This document shows positions 1-5,262 of a stretch of DNA of 5,336 bases, in pieces. A model generated the notes under the pieces. It saw nothing but the letters and a program-made list of their open reading frames with translations. It searched no databases and was not told the DNA's origin. Origin of the DNA: Nitrospira sp. (GTDB lineage: Bacteria > Nitrospirota > Nitrospiria > Nitrospirales > Nitrospiraceae); contig JANYBU010000048.1 in the NCBI GenBank assembly GCA_025360665.1, positions 1 to 5,336 on the forward strand, read 5' to 3'. Every line of letters begins with the position of its first letter. The stretch's first letter is position 1. A program made the position numbers and the translations under genes.

Positions 1-1029
1 CGGCACGGCATTGAGCTTGACCTTTACGCCGAAGTGGCGGATCGATTGCTCCGGTTCAATGAAGGTGCGGCCGACATAGTGATTCCGAATCAGCCCGAGT
101 TCGAACGGAATCCCCGCCCCCTCGGCATAGCCGAGCGCGGCCGGCACCCCGGAGTCTGGTACGGGAACGACGATATCCGCCTGCACCGACGATTCCTTCG
201 CCAGTTGTCTGCCCAAGGCCTTGCGCGTGGCATAGACTGCGTTCGCACCAAAGATCTTGCTGTCCGGCCGAGCAAAGTACACATATTCAAAGACGCACAT
301 GGCAGGACTGACTGGCGGAAACGGCTTATGACTCGTCACGCCCTTGTCGTTCAGCACGACCAACTCGCCCGGCTCGATCTCGCGGACAATTTCAGCTCCG
401 AGCAGATCGAACGCGCAGGTTTCCGAGGCCACTAGGTAGGTGTCGCCCAGGCGGCCGAGACAGAGCGGCCGGAACCCATGAGGGTCGCGTACTGCAATGA
501 CCCCGTCGTCCGTCTGCAAGACGACCGAAAACGCTCCGCGAACTTGGCTCAACGCATCGATGATGCGGGCCAGCAACGTAACGGCCCGCGAATGGGCGAT
601 CAGATGGATGATGACTTCGCTGTCTGAGGTGGACTGAAAGATGGCGCCGTACGCTTCGAGCTCGTGACGCAGCACTTGGGCATTGATGAGGTTCCCGTTA
701 TGGGCAAGCGCCAGATTCCCAAACGCAAAGTTCACCGAGAGCGGCTGGACGTTCTTGAGATCGGTCCCCCCGGCCGTGGAGTAGCGATTGTGACCGATCG
801 CCATCGAACCGATTAATTGATTGAGCGCGTGGGGACTATAGACATCCGCGACAAGCCCCTTCCCCTTATGGACATGAAACTGCTCGCCATCGCCCGAGAC
901 GATGCCGGAGGCTTCCTGTCCGCGATGCTGCAGGGCATACAAGCCAAGATAGGTGAGGTTTGCCGCTTCCTTGTGGCCGTAAATGCCGAAGACGGCACAT
1001 TCATCGTGAAACTTATCGGGGGTGATCAT
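1..1029 (-). CDS. purF: Amidophosphoribosyltransferase (glutamine PRPP amidotransferase), C-terminus beyond window
   Basis: This enzyme makes 5-phosphoribosylamine from PRPP and glutamine, the first committed step of cytoplasmic purine synthesis. 343 codons are present in frame from the ATG at 1029, and the gene runs off the left edge; the family is usually about 470 residues. I translated it by hand because it is open at the edge. The start MITPDKFHDEC places the catalytic Cys at residue 11 behind a 10-residue propeptide, as in Bacillus PurF. The Ntn glutaminase half shows LQHRGQE (33-39), HNRYSTAGG (80-88), HNGNL (110-114) and TSDSEV (134-139). Cys245, just before EYVYFARPDS, matches the first [4Fe-4S] ligand of Fe-S-type PurF. 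The phosphoribosyltransferase half begins with PVPDSG and RNHYVGRTFI; the PRPP loop and the other three Fe-S cysteines lie off-window. It sits 87 bases after purL on the same strand, so co-transcription is likely. No Shine-Dalgarno sequence precedes the ATG; a heptamer array abuts it. Confidence 0.97.
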   Translation of the reverse strand, partial: MITPDKFHDECAVFGIYGHKEAANLTYLGLYALQHRGQEASGIVSGDGEQFHVHKGKGLVADVYSPHALNQLIGSMAIGHNRYSTAGGTDLKNVQPLSVNFAFGNLALAHNGNLINAQVLRHELEAYGAIFQSTSDSEVIIHLIAHSRAVTLLARIIDALSQVRGAFSVVLQTDDGVIAVRDPHGFRPLCLGRLGDTYLVASETCAFDLLGAEIVREIEPGELVVLNDKGVTSHKPFPPVSPAMCVFEYVYFARPDSKIFGANAVYATRKALGRQLAKESSVQADIVVPVPDSGVPAALGYAEGAGIPFELGLIRNHYVGRTFIEPEQSIRHFGVKVKLNAVP

Positions 1030-1122
1030 GGGTAAGGGGTGAGGCGCGAGGCGTGAGGCGATTGGAGGAAACGCTTTGTTTTGACTCATAACCCCTTACC
1101 CCTTACGCCTAACCCCTCACGC
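1030..1122. repeat. Two inverted arrays of 7-base repeats between purL and purF
   Basis: Read on the minus strand, a first array (1122-1089) repeats a degenerate heptamer G[C/G]GTNAG, beginning with GCGTGAG, whose TGA is the purL stop codon. After about 28 unique bases, a second array (1060-1030) repeats the complementary type, CGCCTCA and CCCCTTA, and ends directly at the purF ATG. The arrays can pair: CCCCTTACCC at 1092-1101 is the exact reverse complement of GGGTAAGGGG at 1030-1039, and CCTCACGC/GCGTGAGG offers a second register. The purL-purF mRNA could therefore fold into a hairpin covering the purF start. Similar GC-rich heptamer runs may occur elsewhere in the genome, which I cannot check here. 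The function is unknown; it could be an attenuator-like or translational control element, or a passive dispersed repeat. Confidence 0.8.
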
Positions 1123-3351
1123 TTCATTCAGCGTGCGTTCAATCGAAAAGGCCCACAGGTCGTGAAGTTGATCGACCGGGAGGTCGATGCGGCACCCCTC
1201 GGTCCATTGCCCCTTCTCCACATTGATGACGAAACGATCGCCGCCCACCGTTCCGATCTTCATCGCGGGAATACCGAAGTCCCAGGCGCGATTCAATACC
1301 TGATCAGCCATTTCCGGCTTCACCGAAAGGACCACCCGTGATTGGCTCTCACCGAACAAGAGGGCATCCCGCCGCAATGTATCGAGGGGCAATCTTACCA
1401 CAGCCCCTCGCCTGGCGTCCGGGGCAGAGACACAACATTCAGCCAATGCGACAGACAACCCGCCATCTGAACAATCATGTGCAGATTGTACGACTCCTTC
1501 ACGGATCACGTTCAGGATGAAATCATGGAGCGCCTTCTCCGTCTCCAGACTGAGGAACGGTGGCGATCCCTGCTCCCGGTGATGGATCACTTTCAGGTAT
1601 TCACTGCCGCCCAGGTCCTCTCGCGTCTTGCCCAGGAGGAGAATCGCATCGCCGTCCTGCTTGAACCATTGCGTCATCGTCTTATCGGCTGAATCGATCA
1701 GACCCACCATTCCCAACATCGGCGTGGGATAAATCGAGAGACCGTTGGTCTCATTGTAGAAGCTCACATTACCGCTGACGATGGGAATCGTGAAATGTTC
1801 GCAGGCATCCTTCATCCCCTCGATCGCCAACACAAACTGCCACATAATGTCGGGTCGCTCGGGGTTACCGAAATTCAAGCAGTCTGTGAGCCCGATCGGC
1901 TCCGCGCCGGAGCAGACCAGATTCCTTGCCGCTTCGGCCACCGCAATGCGAGCCCCTTCGTACGGATGCAGCAGGCAATAGCGGCTATTACAGTCCACCG
2001 TCATCGCGAGGGCTTTATTCGTCCCCTTGATCCGAACCACCGCCGCGTCGGAACCTGGCCGGACCATCGTGTTGGTTCGCACCATGTGGTCATACTGTTC
2101 ATAGACCCAGCGTTTGCTCGCAATCGTCGGTGATTCCAGCAGCAACAACAGCGCCGCATCGGCATCCTTCACATCGGGAAGCGCATCATAGTTCAGGTTG
2201 GTCAGCAAATCCTGGTAGGCCGGCGGCGAATAGGGGCGCTCATAGCGTGGTCCGTCATCAGCCAACGACTTCGCCGGAATCTCTGCCACCACCTTGCCCT
2301 GGTCCTTCACGCGGAGAATCCCATCGCCCGTGACCCGTCCCACCACCGCCACATCGAGATCCCACTTCTTGCAGATCCGGATGCACTCGTCTTCCTTGCC
2401 CGCCTGCGCCACCATCAGCATGCGTTCCTGCGATTCCGACAGCATCACTTCATAGGGCGTCATGCCTGGCTCACGCCGCGGCAGATCGGTCAGGTCCAGA
2501 TCGATGCCGTTGCCGGCGCGTGACGCCATTTCGCAGGACGAACTGGTCAACCCCGCAGCCCCCATGTCCTGGATACCAACCAGTAGATCGCCCGCCATCA
2601 GTTCGAGACAGGCTTCCAGCAGCAGCTTCTCGGTAAAGGGATCGCCCACCTGCACCGTCGGCCGCTTCTGTTCCGACTGGTCGTCGAAGGAGTCAGACGC
2701 CATCGTCGCCCCGTGAATCCCGTCGCGGCCCGTCTTCGAGCCGAAATAGATCACCGGATTGCCGACACCGGCCGCCGTTCCAAGAAAGATCTTGTCCTTG
2801 TGCGCAATGCCGAGACAAAACACGTTCACGAGCGGATTCTGCGAATAAATATCGTTAAAGGCGATTTCGCCTCCGACCGTCGGCACCCCCATGCAGTTAC
2901 CATAGGCCGCAATGCCCGACACGACGCCCTTGACCAGACGCCGGTTCTTCGCATGGTCGAGCCCACCGAACCGCAGCGCATTGAGCAAGGCAATCGGACG
3001 CGCACCCATCGTAAAGATGTCGCGCAGAATCCCGCCCACCCCCGTCGCCGCACCCTGATAGGGCTCGATAAACGAAGGATGGTTGTGCGACTCCATCTTG
3101 AACACCGCGCAGAGCCCATCACCGATATCCACCGCACCGGCATTCTCCCCAGGCCCCTGCACTACCCTATGTCCCGTCGTCGGCAGCTTCTTCAAATGCA
3201 CGCGCGAACTCTTATAGGAGCAATGTTCCGACCACATCACCGAGAACATGCCCAGCTCGGTGATATTCGGTTCCCGCCCCAAAATCCCGACAATCTTCTG
3301 ATACTCATCGTCCGTCAGATTATGCTGCGCGATGAGGTCTTTGGTAATCAC
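1117..3351 (-). CDS. purL: Phosphoribosylformylglycinamidine synthase, PurL subunit (small type)
   Basis: PurL converts FGAR to FGAM using ATP and ammonia. In the three-part enzyme, PurQ supplies the ammonia and PurS bridges the subunits; neither is in the window. From the GTG at 3351 it is 744 residues, close to the 742 of Bacillus PurL and far shorter than the ~1300-residue fused proteobacterial form. Visible family motifs are TELGMFSVMWSEHCSYKSS (31-49, with active-site His43), KMESHNHPSFIEPYQGAATG (85-104, ATP/metal site), GDPFTEKLLLEACLEL, DMGAAGLTSS, DCNSRYC, SGNVSFYNE and HDCSDGGL, so both repeated halves are intact. The reading frame stays open to a GTG at 3420, but those extra 23 residues (PPLRYGLPFLP...) come from a palindromic spacer block and do not belong to the family. 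ITKDLIAQHNL after the 3351 GTG looks like a normal PurL start. No good Shine-Dalgarno precedes it. The stop codon lies in the first heptamer of the following repeat. Confidence 0.97.
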   Translation of the reverse strand: MITKDLIAQHNLTDDEYQKIVGILGREPNITELGMFSVMWSEHCSYKSSRVHLKKLPTTGHRVVQGPGENAGAVDIGDGLCAVFKMESHNHPSFIEPYQGAATGVGGILRDIFTMGARPIALLNALRFGGLDHAKNRRLVKGVVSGIAAYGNCMGVPTVGGEIAFNDIYSQNPLVNVFCLGIAHKDKIFLGTAAGVGNPVIYFGSKTGRDGIHGATMASDSFDDQSEQKRPTVQVGDPFTEKLLLEACLELMAGDLLVGIQDMGAAGLTSSSCEMASRAGNGIDLDLTDLPRREPGMTPYEVMLSESQERMLMVAQAGKEDECIRICKKWDLDVAVVGRVTGDGILRVKDQGKVVAEIPAKSLADDGPRYERPYSPPAYQDLLTNLNYDALPDVKDADAALLLLLESPTIASKRWVYEQYDHMVRTNTMVRPGSDAAVVRIKGTNKALAMTVDCNSRYCLLHPYEGARIAVAEAARNLVCSGAEPIGLTDCLNFGNPERPDIMWQFVLAIEGMKDACEHFTIPIVSGNVSFYNETNGLSIYPTPMLGMVGLIDSADKTMTQWFKQDGDAILLLGKTREDLGGSEYLKVIHHREQGSPPFLSLETEKALHDFILNVIREGVVQSAHDCSDGGLSVALAECCVSAPDARRGAVVRLPLDTLRRDALLFGESQSRVVLSVKPEMADQVLNRAWDFGIPAMKIGTVGGDRFVINVEKGQWTEGCRIDLPVDQLHDLWAFSIERTLNEA
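3310..3348 (-). repeat. Direct repeat copy A: 5' end of purL
   Basis: These 39 bases encode PurL residues 2-14 and are 32/39 identical, without gaps, to 4203-4241. The mismatches, at 3318, 3321, 3324, 3336, 3337, 3339 and 3346, are all transitions. The two copies are in the same orientation 893 bases apart, with the DUF433/DUF5615 cassette between them. Confidence 0.7.
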
Positions 3352-3367
3352 GAAGATCTGCCAGGAT

Positions 3368-3388
3368 GCCCCGCTCGGAAGAGCGGGG
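3368..3388. repeat. Hairpin repeat copy 1, perfect 8-bp stem with GGAA loop
   Basis: CCCCGCTC (3369-3376) pairs perfectly with GAGCGGGG (3381-3388) around GGAA on the plus strand. The 21-base unit 3368-3388 matches the unit at 3442-3462 at 19 of 21 positions, in direct orientation and 74 bases apart. On the minus strand it lies 17 bases upstream of the purL GTG, so it would form in the purL 5' leader. No T-tract follows, so it is not a standard terminator. Confidence 0.75.
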
Positions 3389-3435
3389 AGGAATGGCAGC
3401 CCGTAGCGAAGCGGAGGCACATTCCCTCTTGGTTT

Positions 3436-3462
3436 ACAAAAGCCCCGCTTGGAAGGGCGGGG
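3436..3462 (-). terminator. Hairpin repeat copy 2, likely terminator of the accessory operon
   Basis: On the minus strand, CCCCGC (3462-3457) pairs with GCGGGG (3448-3443) around an 8-base loop, followed by CTTTTGT (3442-3436). It begins 22 bases past the stop of the DUF5615 gene, a typical position for a Rho-independent terminator. On the plus strand two G-U pairs lengthen the stem to 8 bp, and TTCTTT follows, so it could also work weakly in the other direction. The T-tract is short. If it is efficient, purL needs its own promoter within the following ~85 bases. Confidence 0.55.
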
Positions 3463-3484
3463 TTCTTTACTTGGCTGAGCGATT

Positions 3485-3850
3485 TCATTCTATTTTCCGT
3501 ATCTCCCATGGAACGATTTGTCCAGTTTCGAACAAGTCGAACAACTTCTCATGGTACTGGCGAGTCATAAACTCCTGAAGAGCCTTGAACCAAATATCGA
3601 CTCTACGATGGATTGGCAAGTTTTGCCGTACACGCGAGATAATGACTTGGCCTCGGCAATCGGCAGACACATCCTCGAATTCCGTATCCTGCGTGAGAAA
3701 AATAAGCTCTTCCCTTACCAGCCGTTTGCGAAGTTCTGAGTCTTTGATGCCGCGCAACCCCAGCAGAATGATATGCTCAGCATCGTACCCCGCAGCCCGA
3801 AGCCGATGATAGAGCGGCAGTGGGAAGTTCTCATCCAACAGGATCTTCAA
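3485..3850 (-). CDS. DUF5615 PIN-like toxin of a DUF433/DUF5615 toxin-antitoxin pair
   Basis: This 121-residue protein opens with MKILLDENFPLPLYHRLRAAGY, the usual start of DUF5615 (PIN-like) proteins, which are around 110-120 residues long. Acidic residues where PIN-like metal ligands are expected are Asp6/Glu7 in LLDEN, Asp37/Glu39 in KDSEL, and Asp55/Glu57 in TQDTEF. The family is predicted to be an RNase toxin related to VapC; activity here is inferred. The start is TTG at 3850, overlapping the DUF433 stop by four bases (TTGA). There is no clear Shine-Dalgarno, so translation is probably coupled to the antitoxin gene. This is the last gene of the accessory cluster, and a hairpin terminator follows 22 bases later. 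The protein looks full length and undamaged. I am sure of the family; the toxin role rests on the gene pairing. Confidence 0.88.
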   Translation of the reverse strand: MKILLDENFPLPLYHRLRAAGYDAEHIILLGLRGIKDSELRKRLVREELIFLTQDTEFEDVSADCRGQVIISRVRQNLPIHRRVDIWFKALQEFMTRQYHEKLFDLFETGQIVPWEIRKIE

Positions 3851-4077
3851 GACGCTTGCTTAACCGCAGGCGGCACATGTTCCGCGACATGTGTCGCATA
3901 TCGAAGCGCAGCCAAAATCTGCTCGCGGGTAATGGCATAGGCGTCCTGTACCGCTTCGATACTTTCCCCTGCAGCCAGAGCCCCCACCACTGTCGCCACA
4001 TCAATACGTGTCCCCGTGAGACAGGGCTTTCCGAATCTGATACTGGGGTCCATCGAGATACCAGGAAAGATTTCCAT
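3847..4077 (-). CDS. DUF433 antitoxin-like protein
   Basis: This small protein of 76 residues is of the DUF433 family. The hallmark is GKPCLTGTRIDV (16-27), preceded by the DPSIR stretch and followed by a helical segment with an AAGESIEAV turn and YAITREQILAALRYA (47-61). The family is a short winged-helix/HTH-like domain that commonly pairs with DUF5615 proteins as the proposed antitoxin and autoregulator. It starts at an ATG preceded by a strong Shine-Dalgarno (GGGAGG at 4086-4091), which lies inside the end of the upstream 60-residue ORF. Only two bases separate that ORF's stop from this ATG, and the stop overlaps the toxin gene's TTG by four bases. This is standard antitoxin-before-toxin order. 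The full-length domain is present with no damage seen. Confidence 0.88.
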   Translation of the reverse strand: MEIFPGISMDPSIRFGKPCLTGTRIDVATVVGALAAGESIEAVQDAYAITREQILAALRYATHVAEHVPPAVKQAS

Positions 4078-4079
4078 AG

Positions 4080-4262
4080 CTAGGACCTCCCTAGACCTCT
4101 CTTGATTGGTTCAATCGCATCCGCGAGAGTAATGCCTGCGCCCGCATCAAGCTTGGCTAAGCTTGCCAGAATTCCAGCCTCCTGCTCTTCCGTCAACCCA
4201 TGGTCCGTCAAATCATACTGCGCGATGAAATTTTTGGTGATTGGCTGGTTCTCGGTCTTCAC
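4080..4262 (-). CDS. 60-residue chimeric ORF: PurL-like N-terminus joined to an antitoxin-like tail
   Basis: This ORF starts at GTG (4262) with a good ribosome binding site (AAGGA, 4273-4269) and ends two bases before the DUF433 gene, so it is probably translated. Residues 8-20, ITKNFIAQYDLTD, match residues 2-14 of PurL (ITKDLIAQHNLTD) at 9 of 13 positions; the DNA is 32/39 identical and all differences are transitions. Residues 23-59, with LTEEQEAGILASLAKLDAG and then DAIEPIKRGLG, resemble the acidic C-terminal tail of small addiction-module antitoxins (ParD/RelB-like), which is a weaker resemblance. No partner toxin of that type follows. It could be a remnant of the original purL 5' end fused to incoming DNA, or a small third component of the toxin-antitoxin operon. 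The family is not recognised with confidence. Confidence 0.6.
   Translation of the reverse strand: MKTENQPITKNFIAQYDLTDHGLTEEQEAGILASLAKLDAGAGITLADAIEPIKRGLGRS
4203..4241 (-). repeat. Direct repeat copy B: purL-like segment inside the 60-residue ORF
   Basis: This is the counterpart of 3310-3348, read in the same frame as ITKNFIAQYDLTD. This copy, unlike the one in purL, lies behind a good ribosome binding site (AAGGA at 4273-4269). That would fit its being the older purL start region, later separated from the gene body; this is an inference. Confidence 0.65.
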
Positions 4263-4287
4263 TCTATTTCCTTCTCACGGGGACACG

Positions 4288-4725
4288 CTATTGGCCAACC
4301 TGGCCAGAAGTACCATCAAGCGGGGGACGGTCGAAATATTTCTTTCTGTATTCCTCGTGGAGATACCGTTCCACCTTCAAAGCTTCTTGATCTGTACGAG
4401 TAATGGCATAATCGTAACGCAATCGGTTGCGTGAGATAATGCTGTCAAAGCCCCACTCATGAAATTCACAGCCTGCATGGTGAGCTGCCTTTAAACCCTC
4501 TGCAGCCTGACGAAACGTCCTTATTCTCCGGCCAAGATTCTTAGATTTCCCAATATGCAGAATTCCCAGCGAATCAACTCCGTTCACTCTGTGGATTATC
4601 ATTGGTTCATTGCGATCAGTGAATGCTCTAATCCGATAAACACCTGGCTTCCCACCAACAGCAAGATGGTCTTTCGTATCGAACAATGCACACGGCGCCG
4701 ACCACATTATGCTTTCACTCTCCAT
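4288..4725 (-). CDS. GIY-YIG-fold nuclease-like protein
   Basis: This is a 145-residue protein of the GIY-YIG type. The paired motifs are PGVYRIRAF (27-35, the GIY half) and GILHIGKSKNLGRRIRTF (54-71, the YIG half with its basic R66/R67/R69). A later helix, EALKVERYLHEEY (114-126), carries Glu119 as the likely metal ligand, and RPPLDG closes the domain. The usual Tyr of YIG is His57, so activity may differ from classical endonucleases. No extra DNA-binding domain is present. The start is ATG at 4725 with AAGGA six to seven bases upstream; an internal ATG at residue 7 is a less likely alternative. It lies 39 bases after the TIR gene and 25 before the 60-residue ORF, so it is probably in the same transcript. 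Possible roles are restriction-like defence, repair or a homing-type function; none is proven by the sequence. Confidence 0.75.
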   Translation of the reverse strand: MESESIMWSAPCALFDTKDHLAVGGKPGVYRIRAFTDRNEPMIIHRVNGVDSLGILHIGKSKNLGRRIRTFRQAAEGLKAAHHAGCEFHEWGFDSIISRNRLRYDYAITRTDQEALKVERYLHEEYRKKYFDRPPLDGTSGQVGQ

Positions 4726-4764
4726 TTACCATCCTTGCCAAAGCAGCCATTCATTCAATTGTGG

Positions 4765-5262
4765 TTAAGGCTTGAACTCGCTGAAGGCCTTAAGGAGCTT
4801 CATGGTCGCTTCATAATCAAGTTTGGTCCCCTCGTACTCACATCGATACAGCCCTTGAAGATTTGATGGTAAGTGGATACCTTTTTGAACGAGAAGAATG
4901 AAATTTCCTTTATAGAGGGCTGCCGCTGCACCAATTTCAATCAAAACATTTTCATTTATTTTATGATGGACATTCCCTTCACGATCTAGCAACTCCTCCT
5001 CACTGGCCACATGAATAACTCCTGCAAAGCAAGAACGCATGTCGTCCAGAACCTTCTGCGTTACTGGCTTTGATAACGTTTCGTGCTCCTGCGCAACAAT
5101 AGGTTCAAACTTGCCAAATACGAGCAAGTCTTTTAACTGCTTTACAATTTCCTGATGCTTTCCATGTGTAATGAACACCCTGGGATATGTTTGAGGAGAA
5201 GTGGCCCCATTCGTTTGAACAGCAGTCCGAGTTTTGTAAGTGGCGTCTCTGCTGATGCTCAC
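4765..5262 (-). CDS. TIR-like (CAP12/Pycsar-type) domain protein, 5' end probably replaced by IS tail
   Basis: This is a TIR-like domain of the 'predicted nucleotide-binding protein' family (PF10137 type, as in the effectors of Pycsar and STING-TIR defence). The domain starts with RVFITHGK (28-35), then a helix, FEPIVAQEH, VTQKVLDDM, FAGVIHVAS, NENVLIEIGAAAAL (103-116) and the tail IHLPSNLQGL. Glu109 in NVLIEIG is at the position of the catalytic glutamate of NAD-cleaving TIRs. Known members degrade NAD+ or bind cyclic nucleotides in antiphage defence; that activity is inferred here. At 165 residues it has only the TIR domain and no sensor domain. Residues 1-24 read through what looks like the right end of an IS3-family element, and the GTG start overlaps the transposase stop by four bases (GTGA) without a clear Shine-Dalgarno. 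The original gene therefore probably began further upstream. It may be a truncated remnant or still expressed by coupling. Confidence 0.75.
   Translation of the reverse strand: MSISRDATYKTRTAVQTNGATSPQTYPRVFITHGKHQEIVKQLKDLLVFGKFEPIVAQEHETLSKPVTQKVLDDMRSCFAGVIHVASEEELLDREGNVHHKINENVLIEIGAAAALYKGNFILLVQKGIHLPSNLQGLYRCEYEGTKLDYEATMKLLKAFSEFKP

Larger units (their letters stand above)
3352..3484. other. 133-base spacer between DUF5615 toxin gene and purL, with a double-hairpin block
   Basis: No gene is supported here. It holds two hairpins (entered separately) and, between them, a further inverted pair, GGAATG at 3390-3395 and CATTCC at 3420-3425, around a GC-rich stretch. I see no convincing -35/-10 promoter or ribosome binding site for purL. 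The palindromic layout suggests a small dispersed intergenic element, perhaps related to terminal hairpins of IS200/IS605-type elements or to REP sequences, inserted just upstream of purL. That identity is an inference from structure only. Confidence 0.5.

Noticed and set aside
34..435. Plus-strand ORF of 133 codons and other plus-strand ORFs over 1-1029
   Set aside because: The minus strand carries an uninterrupted PurF reading frame with catalytic motifs across the whole stretch.
1030..1122. CRISPR-like repeats
   Set aside because: The units are 7 bases, degenerate and without spacers, so this is a simple heptamer array.
2826..3143. Minus-strand ORF of 105 codons in another frame inside purL
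   Set aside because: It is an Arg/Ser/Trp-rich out-of-frame shadow of purL in GC-rich DNA.
3352..3420. 23-residue N-terminal extension of PurL from the GTG at 3420
   Set aside because: It is encoded by the hairpin block, has no PurL-family similarity, and the GTG at 3351 gives the normal family length and start.
2713..3570. Long plus-strand ORF of 285 codons
   Set aside because: It lies antisense to purL over most of its length, crosses the hairpin spacer and runs into the DUF5615 gene's antisense. It matches no family, while the minus strand has clear PurL motifs.
3820..4083. Plus-strand ORFs over 3820-4434
   Set aside because: They are antisense to DUF433, the 60-residue ORF and the GIY-YIG gene, which have ribosome binding sites and recognisable domains on the minus strand.
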